64,000 nucleotides of DNA, from NCBI RefSeq assembly GCF_003226555.1, contig NZ_QKQS01000023.1, forward strand, positions 1,121,263-1,185,262, read 5' to 3'. The stretch comes from Rhodopseudomonas palustris (lineage in GTDB: Bacteria; Pseudomonadota; Alphaproteobacteria; Rhizobiales; Xanthobacteraceae). Below the pieces are notes generated by a model. That model ran no database searches and was not told the origin of the DNA. It was given only the letters and a program-made list of their open reading frames with translations. The translations under genes were made by a program, and so were the position numbers. The number at the start of each line of letters is the position of its first letter. Position 1 is the first letter of the stretch. Of the stretch, positions 7,456 to 15,837 are shown one piece after another.

Positions 7456-8295
7456 ATGAACGCCCCAACGTACAACCCGGCCTGTGGCGGCCTGCCGCCT
7501 CAGACCGCGCTCCATACCGGCCGCGCGGTGTTCACCGAGGCCTATGCGGTGATCCCGCACGGGGTGATGAGCGACATCGTCACCAGCCTGCTGCCGGGCT
7601 GGACCAAGACCCGCGCCTGGATTCTGGCGCGGCCGTTGTCGGGCTTCGCCGAGACCTTCGCGCAATACCTGATGGAGGTCGCGCCCGGCGGCGGCAGCGA
7701 TCATCCGGAGCCGGATCCGCAAGGCGAAGGCGTCGTCTTCGTGGTCGGCGGCGCCCCGAGCCTCGAGCTTGGCGGCCAGACCCATGCGCTGCGCCCGGGC
7801 AGCTACGCTTATCTGCCACCCGGCTGCGGCTGGCGGTTGCACAACGCCGGCAGCGAGCCGGCGCGCTTCCACTGGATTCGCAAGGCCTACGAACCTGTGC
7901 CCGGTCTTGCTGCGCCGGACGCCTTCGTCACCCATGAGTCGGAGATCGAGCCCGCCGCCATGACCGGCACCGGCGGCAGCTGGGCGACGACGCGGTTCGT
8001 CTCGCCCGATGATCTGCGCTACGACATGCACGTCAACATCGTCACGCTGCAGGCCGGCGCCTCGATTCCGTTCGAGGAGACCCATGTGATGGAGCACGGG
8101 CTGTTCGTGCTCGAAGGCAAGGCGGTGTATCGGCTCAACCGCGACTGGGTCGAGGTCGAGGCCGGCGATTTCATGTGGCTGCGCGCGTTTTGCCCGCAGG
8201 CCTGCTACGCCGGCGGTCCGGGCCGCTTCCGCTATCTGCTGTACAAGGACGTCAACCGTCACCCGGCGCTCGGCCGCCGCGGGCTCGGGCGATGA
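7456..8295 (+). CDS. allE: (S)-ureidoglycine aminohydrolase AllE (bicupin)
   Basis: A 279-residue bicupin enzyme that converts (S)-ureidoglycine to (S)-ureidoglycolate and ammonia, the step after allantoate amidohydrolase in purine/ureide breakdown; it is a cytosolic Mn-dependent enzyme. Both cupin barrels are seen: the first around GEGVVFVVGGAPSLELGG and RPGSYAYLPPG (about residues 94-125), the second with FEETHVMEHGLFVLEGKAVY in part (about 212-231), whose Glu/His residues match the metal ligands. A GGGAGAG site lies 5 bases before the ATG. The stop overlaps the allA start by 4 bp (ATGA). The family assignment is firm. Confidence 0.9.
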   Translation: MNAPTYNPACGGLPPQTALHTGRAVFTEAYAVIPHGVMSDIVTSLLPGWTKTRAWILARPLSGFAETFAQYLMEVAPGGGSDHPEPDPQGEGVVFVVGGAPSLELGGQTHALRPGSYAYLPPGCGWRLHNAGSEPARFHWIRKAYEPVPGLAAPDAFVTHESEIEPAAMTGTGGSWATTRFVSPDDLRYDMHVNIVTLQAGASIPFEETHVMEHGLFVLEGKAVYRLNRDWVEVEAGDFMWLRAFCPQACYAGGPGRFRYLLYKDVNRHPALGRRGLGR

Positions 8296-8810
8296 CCGGC
8301 CCGGGCGCCGCGCGAACGATCATTGCGCAGCCGCTGACGGCTGCGGCGTTCGCGCCGTTCGGCCAGGTGATCGATACGGCAGAGGTCGCCGCGCGTCCGA
8401 TGAATGCCGGCATGGCCCGCCGTTTCCACGACCTCGCCGCGGTCGAGGTGATCGGCGAGGGCGCGCGGGTGGTGGTCGGTCTGGTCGAAGCGGAGCCTTA
8501 CGCGCTGCCGCTGTGGCTCAACCTGGTCGAGCGCCATCCGCTCGGCGCCCAGGCGTTCGTGCCGCTGAATGCCGCGCCGTTTTTGGTGGTGGTCTGCCCG
8601 GACGAAGCTGGTCAGCCCGGCAAACCGCAGGCCTTCGTCACGGCGCCGCATCAGGGCATCTGCTACGCCCGCAACATTTGGCACGGCGTGCTGACGCCGT
8701 TCGGCGCCGCGCAGGACTTCGTGGTGATCGACCGCGGCGGGCCGGGCGACAATCTGGAAGAGCATGTGTTCGACGCGCCTTGGATCGTGCAGCTGCCGAC
8801 CGGCCGTTGA
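8292..8810 (+). CDS. allA: Ureidoglycolate lyase AllA
   Basis: A 172-residue ureidoglycolate lyase (EC 4.3.2.3), which splits ureidoglycolate into glyoxylate and urea. The family pattern is visible in FAPFGQVID (about residues 19-27), the LVERHPLGAQAFVPL block (about 77-91), and the C-terminal ICYARNIWHGVLTPF stretch (about 121-135) holding the catalytic-region histidine. It is translationally coupled to allE and completes a two-enzyme route from ureidoglycine to glyoxylate. No allantoinase or allantoate amidohydrolase gene lies in this window, so those steps must be encoded elsewhere or the substrate enters as a later intermediate. Confidence 0.9.
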   Translation: MTGPGAARTIIAQPLTAAAFAPFGQVIDTAEVAARPMNAGMARRFHDLAAVEVIGEGARVVVGLVEAEPYALPLWLNLVERHPLGAQAFVPLNAAPFLVVVCPDEAGQPGKPQAFVTAPHQGICYARNIWHGVLTPFGAAQDFVVIDRGGPGDNLEEHVFDAPWIVQLPTGR

Positions 8811-8845
8811 CGTCGCCCTGGGCGATCGGCCGCACGAACCGAAGG

Positions 8846-9466
8846 TTACGGCCGTTCAAACGTGATGCTGTAGCCGAACGCGTTGCCGGCGCAGCGCAGC
8901 TCTCGGAATCCCGCGGCCGTGACCTGCTGGCGCACGCGGCGGCGGGACACATAGTGCGGATCGAACACGCTCTCGGCGACCAGCAGACGGCCGCCGGGGC
9001 GCAGCATCGCAAACACCGACGGGAAGATGCCGGCGCCGTCCGGAATCTCGCCGAGCGCCATCACCATGACGGCGGCATCCAGCGAGCCCGCGGGAATCGC
9101 GGCTTCCCGCACGTCGGTCCGCAACGGCTGAATATTCCTCAGCGCTTCGGCCTCGGCCTTGGCGGCGACCTTCGCCAGCATGCCGTCCTGAACGTCCAGC
9201 GCGATCACCTGGCCCTGCGGCCCGACAGCGCGCGCCATCGGAATCGTCACCCGTCCGGGCCCGCAGCCGATGTCGATCGCATGCTCCCCGGACCGCAACT
9301 GCAATTGCGCCACGACCTGTTCGGAGCGAGTCGCGCGCGCCAGCGGATTTTCCATCTCCACCAGCCAGGCGATCTCGGACGGACACGGCAACACCGTCCG
9401 CCTGGAGGCCATGCGCCAGCCGACCCAGAGGGCCGGCGGCAGCAGCAGAAGCAGAAAACCCGACAT
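8846..9466 (-). CDS. Membrane-anchored class I SAM methyltransferase
   Basis: A 206-residue protein with one N-terminal hydrophobic segment (about residues 3-17) followed by a complete SAM-binding domain. Motif I is IDIGCGPGRVTIPMA (about 64-78), the strand-2 acidic residue is in VIALDVQDGML (about 87-97), and the post-I motifs are AAVMVMALGEIPDG and LRPGGRLLVAESVF. The anchor suggests a lipid or membrane-bound substrate, but none can be named. The frame can also begin at GTG one codon earlier; the ATG is preferred. It stands alone, convergent with allA. Confidence 0.82.
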   Translation of the reverse strand: MSGFLLLLLPPALWVGWRMASRRTVLPCPSEIAWLVEMENPLARATRSEQVVAQLQLRSGEHAIDIGCGPGRVTIPMARAVGPQGQVIALDVQDGMLAKVAAKAEAEALRNIQPLRTDVREAAIPAGSLDAAVMVMALGEIPDGAGIFPSVFAMLRPGGRLLVAESVFDPHYVSRRRVRQQVTAAGFRELRCAGNAFGYSITFERP

Positions 9467-9583
9467 CACCGTTCCGTTCGCATGCGCATTCGAACGCAGC
9501 AGTGCAGCCTGCGGGACGCGGTGTAAAGCGAGCAGGGGAGCTGTGATGACAGGGGCGAGACGAGGTGACTTCCGGCCGGTGCG

Positions 9584-10141
9584 CTACGGATCCAGCTCGG
9601 TGTCCCAGTACAAGTAATCGAGCCAGCTCTCGTGCAGATAGTTCGGCGGGAATAGCCGGCCGTTGCGGTGGAGCTGGTGGACCGTCGGAGCGAACGCGGT
9701 CTGGCGCGGGAACATCTTGGCCTGCTCGGGGGTCAGATTGCCCTTGCGCAAATTACATGGCGAACAGGCGGCGACGACGTTCTCCCAGGTGGTCTGGCCG
9801 CCCTTCGAACGCGGGATGATATGATCGAAGGTGAGGTCGTCGTGCGCGCCGCAATATTGGCAGGAGAACCGATCCCGCAGGAAGACGTTGAAACGGGTGA
9901 AGGCCGGATGCGTCGTCGGTTTGACGAAGGATTTCAGCGAGACGACGCTGGGAAGCTGGAAGTCCAGGTTGGGACTGTGGACCGCGCGGTCGTAATGCGC
10001 GACGATATTGACGCGATCGAGAAACACCGCCTTGACCGCGTCCTGCCACGACCAAAGCGATAGAGGATAGTAGCTGAGCGGCCGGAAATCCGCGTTGAGC
10101 ACCAGCACCGGCCAACCACCATGCGAGACATGCGCGTTCAA
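9584..10141 (-). CDS. HNH endonuclease family protein
   Basis: A 185-residue protein with a C-terminal HNH fold: Cys94-x2-Cys97, then DHIIPRSKGG (Asp106, His107) and Cys126-x2-Cys129-Asn130. The two CxxC pairs make the structural zinc site, and the His and Asn are the catalytic ones. The first 80 residues (PVLVLNADFRPLSYYPLSLW) are a conserved N-terminal module found in stand-alone alphaproteobacterial HNH proteins. It is not next to restriction, phage or intron genes, so a housekeeping DNA-processing role is more likely than a mobile-element role. The physiological substrate is unknown. Confidence 0.85.
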   Translation of the reverse strand: MNAHVSHGGWPVLVLNADFRPLSYYPLSLWSWQDAVKAVFLDRVNIVAHYDRAVHSPNLDFQLPSVVSLKSFVKPTTHPAFTRFNVFLRDRFSCQYCGAHDDLTFDHIIPRSKGGQTTWENVVAACSPCNLRKGNLTPEQAKMFPRQTAFAPTVHQLHRNGRLFPPNYLHESWLDYLYWDTELDP

Positions 10142-10308
10142 GAAACGCTCCTGACCCCCGTCGATCGACGCTGCGAAGCAGCATGCGAAGGCATACTACA
10201 ATCAGCGTGACGGCCTTGTGAAGGGCGATGCAGAAATCTCCGTCCCGCAGGGCGGGATTTCAGCCCAAACCGGGCCGCATGCGCAGCAGGCGTATTCCAG
10301 AAACCTAT

Positions 10309-10321
10309 CGCCTGAGAGGCG
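10309..10321 (+). promoter_or_regulatory. Small hairpin in the cysK leader
   Basis: CGCCT-GAG-AGGCG (10309-10321) forms a 5-bp stem with a 3-base loop, followed within 15 bases by a short T-rich run, about 100 bp before cysK. A second, bulged dyad lies at 10233-10261. It does not match the SAM-II or other riboswitch cores I know. A role in cysK control or in ending an upstream transcript is speculative. Confidence 0.25.
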
Positions 10322-10421
10322 TTTGTTCCATTTTTACCGGCCGCGTTGACGGGGCCGCGGCGGGCTAGCAGATTGAGCCCGACAGTTCCCGTAAATCCGC
10401 CAATCCAAGTGAGGAGGCGTC

Positions 10422-11420
<999 letters not shown>

Positions 11421-11436
11421 TCGAACGCGTGCTGAT

Positions 11437-11466
11437 GCCGGATGGCGGGTATTCCCGCGATCCGGC
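11437..11466. terminator. Bidirectional hairpin between cysK and purC
   Basis: GCCGGAT (11437-11443) pairs with ATCCGGC (11460-11466), and inside it GCGGG (11445-11449) pairs with CCCGC (11454-11458) around a TATT loop. The stem is long and GC-rich and sits midway between convergent stop codons, as expected of a shared terminator, although no T run follows. Confidence 0.6.
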
Positions 11467-11481
11467 GCAGCACGGAGTGAA

Positions 11482-12399
11482 TTAAGTCACTATCAGATCG
11501 GTGCCGGTGAGCCGGCGATAGGCGTCGAGGTAGCGCTTCGAGGTCGCCTCGACGATCTCCGCGGGCAGCTTCGGCGGCGGCGCTTCGCCGTTCCAGCGGC
11601 CGGCGCGGCGTTCGGCGTCGAGATAGTCGCGTAGCGGCTGTTTGTCGAACGACGGCTGCGACCGGCCTGGCGCGTAAGTATCGGCCGCCCAGAACCGCGA
11701 ACTATCCGGCGTCATCACCTCGTCGATCAGGATGATGCGGCCGTCCTTGTCGCGGCCGAATTCGAATTTGGTATCGGCGATGATGATGCCCTGCTCGCGG
11801 GCGACCTCTTCGCCCTGGGTATAGACCGCGCGCGTCATGCTCTCGAGCGTGTAGGCAGCCTCGTCACCGATGATCTCGCGCATCCGCGCGATCGTGATGT
11901 TCTCGTCGTGACCGGTCTCGGCCTTGGTGGCCGGCGAGAAGATCGGCGGCACCAGCCGCTCGCTCTCCTTTAGCCCTTCGGCCAGCTTCTCGCCCGCCAG
12001 CGTGCCGGAGGCGGCGTATTCCTTCCAGGCCGAGCCGGTGATGTAGCCGCGGATCACACATTCGATCGGAAACACGGTCGTCCGCCGGCACAGCATGGTG
12101 CGGCCGGCGAGCGCGGCGCGATGGCCCTGCAGGGTCGGCACCGCGTCGATGATCTCGTCGATGTCGGCGCTGATCATGTGATGCGGCACCACGCCGCCGA
12201 GCTGATCGAACCACCACGCGCTCACCTGCGTCAGCACCGCCCCCTTCATCGGGATGGTCTCGCTCATCACCACGTCGAAGGCGCTGATCCGGTCGGTGGT
12301 GACGAGCAGCAACCGGTCGTCGTCGACGGCATAGATGTCGCGCACCTTGCCGCGGCCGATCTGGGTCAGCGGCAGGTCGCTCGAGAGCATCGTGGTCAT
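11482..12399 (-). CDS. purC: Phosphoribosylaminoimidazole-succinocarboxamide synthase
   Basis: A 305-residue SAICAR synthetase, the ATP-dependent ligase joining aspartate to CAIR in purine synthesis. The family patterns are clear: GRGKVRDIY with the glycine-rich ATP loop (about residues 16-24), TTDRISAFD (about 34-42), [18 protein letters not shown] in part (about 111-128), and [11 protein letters not shown] then [14 protein letters not shown] (about 205-237), which holds the metal- and substrate-binding acids. It is the longer, stand-alone form seen in many Proteobacteria rather than the fused or short form. No other pur gene is adjacent. Confidence 0.95.
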   Translation of the reverse strand: MTTMLSSDLPLTQIGRGKVRDIYAVDDDRLLLVTTDRISAFDVVMSETIPMKGAVLTQVSAWWFDQLGGVVPHHMISADIDEIIDAVPTLQGHRAALAGRTMLCRRTTVFPIECVIRGYITGSAWKEYAASGTLAGEKLAEGLKESERLVPPIFSPATKAETGHDENITIARMREIIGDEAAYTLESMTRAVYTQGEEVAREQGIIIADTKFEFGRDKDGRIILIDEVMTPDSSRFWAADTYAPGRSQPSFDKQPLRDYLDAERRAGRWNGEAPPPKLPAEIVEATSKRYLDAYRRLTGTDLIVT

Positions 12400-12469
12400 G
12401 GGCGGTGTTCCAGGCAGAGGTGGCCGCTGGCACAGCCGGCGGCACGGGACGGTTCAGGTCCGCAGTCTA

Positions 12470-13387
12470 TCATTCCGGCAGCGGAATGAACTCGCTCTCG
12501 TTCGGGACGGAGGTGAAACGGCCGGTTTTCCAGTCCTGTTTGGCCTGTTCGATCCGCTCCTTGCTGGACGAGACGAAATTCCACCAGATATGGCGGGGGC
12601 CCTCCAGCGCATCGCCGCCGAGGAACATCATCCTTGTGTCAGTCTTTGCCCGGACAGTGATGCGGTCGCCGGGACGGAAAATCAGCAGGGTCGGACCGAC
12701 GTGGCGCTCGCCGGCGATCTCGACCTCGCCGTCGACGACGTAGATCGCGCGCTCCTCGTGGTCCGGATCGAGCGGCACCGCTGTGCCGGCCTTGGCGTTG
12801 ACCTCGACGTAGAACCACGGCGACACCATCGTCACCGGCGAGGCCTGGCCGAACGCCGACCCGGCGATCACCCGGGCGGTGAAGCCGGTGTCCTGCACCA
12901 TCGGCAGCGTCGCCGCGGCGAAGTGCTGGAAGCTCGGCGCGATCTCTTCGGAAGCCTGCGGCAGCGCGATCCAGCTCTGCAGGCCGAGCATCGACTGGCC
13001 GTCCCGGCGCTCGACGTCGGGCGTGCGCTCGGAATGCGCGATGCCGCGGCCGGCGGTCATCAGGTTCATCGCGCCGGGCGCGATCTCCTGAATGTTGCCC
13101 TCGCTGTCGCGGTGCATGATCCGGCCGTCGAACAGATAGGTGACGGTGGCCAGCCCGATATGCGGGTGCGGCCGCACGTCCATGCCTTTGCCGGCGATGA
13201 ACTGCATCGGTCCGAAATGATCGAAGAAGATGAACGGACCGACCATCTGCCGCTTGCCGTGCGGCAGCGCGCGGCGCACCGCGAAGCCATCGCCGAGATC
13301 GCGGGTCCGCGGCACGATGATCAGCTCCAGCGCGTCGCAGGTGGTCGGATCGCCGAGCACCGGATCGTTCGAAGGCATCCAGCTCAT
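12470..13387 (-). CDS. Pirin family protein
   Basis: A 305-residue bicupin. The N-terminal pirin cupin carries FIFFDHFGPMQF and RPHPHIGLATVTYLF (about residues 54-85), whose two His residues with a later His (GRGIAHSERTP) and Glu form the iron site; the C-terminal pirin domain spans about 180-300. Pirins act as redox-state sensors, quercetinases or regulators of pyruvate/TCA enzymes; the role here is open. ATG at 13387 (MSWMP) fits the family. The frame stays open 42 codons upstream through a dispersed palindromic repeat, which I treat as non-coding. Confidence 0.88.
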   Translation of the reverse strand: MSWMPSNDPVLGDPTTCDALELIIVPRTRDLGDGFAVRRALPHGKRQMVGPFIFFDHFGPMQFIAGKGMDVRPHPHIGLATVTYLFDGRIMHRDSEGNIQEIAPGAMNLMTAGRGIAHSERTPDVERRDGQSMLGLQSWIALPQASEEIAPSFQHFAAATLPMVQDTGFTARVIAGSAFGQASPVTMVSPWFYVEVNAKAGTAVPLDPDHEERAIYVVDGEVEIAGERHVGPTLLIFRPGDRITVRAKTDTRMMFLGGDALEGPRHIWWNFVSSSKERIEQAKQDWKTGRFTSVPNESEFIPLPE

Positions 13388-13414
13388 GAGACGAACTCCT
13401 CGCCGTTTGAGATC

Positions 13415-13495
13415 GTCATTGCGAGCGAAGCGAAGCAATCCAGAAGCCTCGTGTACCAAGCTGGATTGCTTCGTCGCTTCGCTCCTCGCAATGAC
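13415..13495. repeat. Dispersed palindromic repeat, family A
   Basis: An 81-bp inverted repeat beginning GTCATTGCGAGCGAAGCGAA and ending in TCGCAATGAC; the inner arms AGCAATCCAG and CTGGATTGCT also pair, so the whole unit can fold as one long hairpin. A second copy is at 58600-58680. It lies between the pirin and malonyl-CoA decarboxylase genes. I recall near-identical elements as abundant in Rhodopseudomonas and Bradyrhizobium genomes. Confidence 0.85.
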
Positions 13496-13538
13496 GGGGG
13501 CAGGCCCGTGCAAGATTCGGCAGCCATGCCGTCGTTTG

Positions 13539-14969
13539 TCACGCCGTCGGCGCGGTCAGTGCTGGGCTGGCGGTCTTTCCATTGCTCTTGCGCGGCTCGC
13601 TCGTCACCGGCTTGGTCGGCACCAGCTTCCGCACCGCGGAGGAGGCGGCGATCTGGCCGCGCTCGAACAGCGCCTCGTGGTTGGATTCGATGTCGCCGAG
13701 TGCGTACAGGTAGTTGACCATCAGGCCGTGCGACTGCCGCATCCCGTTCGGCGACCGGTCGCCGAGGAAGTTCAGCCGGTCGAGCCGCGCGCCGTTGCCG
13801 AGGTGGAAGCGCGCCACCGGATCGAGCGGCCGGCCGTTCTTGGACTTGGCCTGCAGGAAGTACGCGGCCGCGAGCTGCAGCACGATCGGCTTCAGCCGAT
13901 CGGCGGTGTCGGCATCGTCGAACCAGTTCGGCGTATCGAGTGCCTCGATCGCCTTGCGTGCGGAAGCATCGAGCAAGGTCGAATCCGGATTGTCGCGTTC
14001 GCGCTGCAACCACTTGGCAAAGCCCGGCACCGGCGACAGGGTCACGAAGGTCTGCACGTTCGGCAGCTCGCGCTTGATCTCCTCGACCACCTGCTTGATC
14101 AGGAAGTTACCGAAGGAAATGCCGGCGAGGCCCTGCTGGGTGTTGGAGATCGAGTAGAACACCGCGGTGGCGGCGTCGCTGGCGGCGATCGGTTCGCGGT
14201 CGAGATCGAGCAGCGGCGCGATCGCCGCCGGATTGTCCTTGGTCAGCGCCACCTCGACGAAGATCAGCGGCTCGTCGACCAGGCGCGGATGGAAGAAGCC
14301 GTAGCAACGCCGGTCCGGCGGCGCCAGCCGCGCGCGCAGATCGTCCCAGTCATGGATGGTGTGGACCTGCTCGTAGCGGATGATCTTTTCCAGGATGTTG
14401 GCCGGTGTCGTCCAGTCGATCCGCTGCAGCACGAGGAACCCCCGATTGAACCACGAGGTGAACAGATGCACGAAATCATCGTCGACCTGCCTCAGCTGCG
14501 GATTCGCGGCGAGGCGGGCGAGTACGGCCTCACGCATCTTCACCAGCGCGGCAGTGCCGCCCGGCGCGTGATTGAGGCGGCGGATCAGCTCCTGCCGGCG
14601 CGGCTCGGCGGCGCGCAGCAATTCACCGGTCGCTTCCGTCGAGGCGTCGGCGCGAAACGCTTCGATGGCGGCATTGAGTTCGGCGAGGTCGGGCCCGAAC
14701 TGTTCGGCGAGCGCATCGAGAAACGCCAGCTTGTCGTCTTCGGCCGCAGCCTCGTAGCCTGCGAGCAGTGATGCGGCCAGCGCCACGCCGGATGCTTCAC
14801 CCCGCCGCGACAGCAGCGTCTCGCCGAGCGCGATCAGTTCGTCGCCGGACATCGGCTGCGAACTCGTCAGTCCGAACAGGCTGCGACCGCGTTCGGTCAG
14901 GCTGTTGAACAATCCGCCGAGAAATTCCGAGGCTCGGTCTGCAGTGGTGGCAATCGGCATCAGCTTCAT
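13539..14969 (-). CDS. Malonyl-CoA decarboxylase
   Basis: A 476-residue malonyl-CoA decarboxylase (EC 4.1.1.9), which forms acetyl-CoA and CO2 from malonyl-CoA. The N-terminal helical domain spans about residues 60-180, and the C-terminal acetyltransferase-like domain about 190-450, with RRCYGFFHPRLVDEPLIFVE in part (about 221-239), the SNTQQGLAGISFGNFLIKQV stretch (about 273-292), FVTLSPVPGFAKW holding the catalytic Ser, and ARFHLGNGARLDRLN holding the catalytic His. In rhizobia the orthologue matA lies with matB (malonyl-CoA synthetase) and matC; here no such partners are adjacent, so it may serve malonyl-CoA turnover instead of malonate uptake. Confidence 0.93.
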   Translation of the reverse strand: MKLMPIATTADRASEFLGGLFNSLTERGRSLFGLTSSQPMSGDELIALGETLLSRRGEASGVALAASLLAGYEAAAEDDKLAFLDALAEQFGPDLAELNAAIEAFRADASTEATGELLRAAEPRRQELIRRLNHAPGGTAALVKMREAVLARLAANPQLRQVDDDFVHLFTSWFNRGFLVLQRIDWTTPANILEKIIRYEQVHTIHDWDDLRARLAPPDRRCYGFFHPRLVDEPLIFVEVALTKDNPAAIAPLLDLDREPIAASDAATAVFYSISNTQQGLAGISFGNFLIKQVVEEIKRELPNVQTFVTLSPVPGFAKWLQRERDNPDSTLLDASARKAIEALDTPNWFDDADTADRLKPIVLQLAAAYFLQAKSKNGRPLDPVARFHLGNGARLDRLNFLGDRSPNGMRQSHGLMVNYLYALGDIESNHEALFERGQIAASSAVRKLVPTKPVTSEPRKSNGKTASPALTAPTA

Positions 14970-15133
14970 CCCAAGTTAGCGAGCTTGTCGCCTCAGGTCT
15001 GTCGTGCGGTACGTCGTAACCATAGACGTTCCTGGCAACGCCTTCCAGACGCATGAGCGGGATGATGGTTTCGCAACGTCTTCGTGACCGGCCGAAGGCC
15101 CCGGTCGCGGCAGATGCCGATGGCGGTCGCCGA

Positions 15134-15739
15134 CTAGTTCGCCAGCACTTCGGCGGTAACGTCCTCGACGTTGAGTTGCAGGCAGATCATCCGCCCGTCC
15201 GCGTCGCGCACCGGTGTGTAGATCGACTGCCAATAGCGCTCGACGAACACGCCCTCGGCGTTGCGAATATCGTAGCGCTGCACGGCGAGCGCGTGCGGTT
15301 GACCGGTTTCGACCACGGTGCGCAGCAATTCGTAGACGTTGCTCACGCCGTCGGCGGTATCGATCGCTGGGTTGTCCGGAAACACCTCGAACAGCGGCTT
15401 GCCGACGATGGCGGCGCGCATCGTCAACGTCGCGCGTGTGAAGGCGTCGTTGACGTCGATGATCGTCAGGCCGGGGCCGGCATCGATCAGCATATAGGCA
15501 TGGCTGGGCGCATCGAAGCTTGCGCGAAGCTGCGCCTGAACCGCCGCGGCGTCACTTGCCGGCCTTCGGTATCCCATCGGCGACAGATCGGCGCCGGAGA
15601 TCTCCGAGTTCAGCAGCGCCAGCTCGCGCTTGGCGGCCGACAGTAGGCCGAGCAGCGTTCGGCGCAGCGTCTCGTCCTCGGCAGTCTCGAGCAGCTTTTG
15701 GAAGTGCGCGATGTTCTGTTCACAGACGAAGCGTTGCAT
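15134..15739 (-). CDS. PAS domain protein
   Basis: A 201-residue cytosolic protein. Residues about 1-45 (RFVCEQNIAHFQKLLE and following) form a short helical pair seen at the front of many Bradyrhizobiaceae signalling proteins. Residues about 75-198 form one PAS domain (AYMLIDAGPGLTIIDVNDAF, GKPLFEVFPDNP, and the C-terminal VRDADGRMICLQLNVEDVT). There is no kinase, cyclase or DNA-binding output, so it probably senses a small molecule or redox state and passes the signal by protein contact. GGAGAG lies before ATG 15739. The upstream 100 bp hold two tandem repeats with TTGACA boxes. Confidence 0.78.
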   Translation of the reverse strand: MQRFVCEQNIAHFQKLLETAEDETLRRTLLGLLSAAKRELALLNSEISGADLSPMGYRRPASDAAAVQAQLRASFDAPSHAYMLIDAGPGLTIIDVNDAFTRATLTMRAAIVGKPLFEVFPDNPAIDTADGVSNVYELLRTVVETGQPHALAVQRYDIRNAEGVFVERYWQSIYTPVRDADGRMICLQLNVEDVTAEVLAN

Positions 15740-15788
15740 CGGCCGCTCTCCGCCCTCCAGGAGTTGCGGCTTCCGTGCTATGCTAGAT

Positions 15789-15827
15789 TGCAAGTATGTC
15801 AATACCGATGCAAGTATGTCAATACCG
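15789..15827 (-). promoter_or_regulatory. Tandem 19-bp repeats with TTGACA boxes before the PAS gene
   Basis: TGCAAGTATGTCAATACCG occurs twice in a row (15789-15807 and 15809-15827), a 20-bp period. Read leftward, each copy contains TTGACA (15822-15817 and 15802-15797). The nearer one is followed after 16 bases by TAGCAC, a plausible -10, about 35 bp before the PAS gene start. Two copies on the same face of the helix about two turns apart suggest a tandem operator overlapping the promoter. Confidence 0.5.
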
Positions 15828-15837
15828 CAAAAAGTCC

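Noticed and set aside
9584-10141. The HNH protein as part of a restriction or intron system
   Set aside because: Neighbours are a methyltransferase with a membrane anchor and cysK; there is no DNA methyltransferase, intron RNA or phage context.
10200-10421. A SAM-responsive riboswitch in front of cysK
   Set aside because: There are hairpins, but I find none of the conserved SAM-I or SAM-II core sequences.
13230-14771. A 513-codon rightward frame spanning the repeat and the malonyl-CoA decarboxylase gene
   Set aside because: It crosses the ends of two well-supported leftward genes and a palindromic repeat and has no domain similarity.
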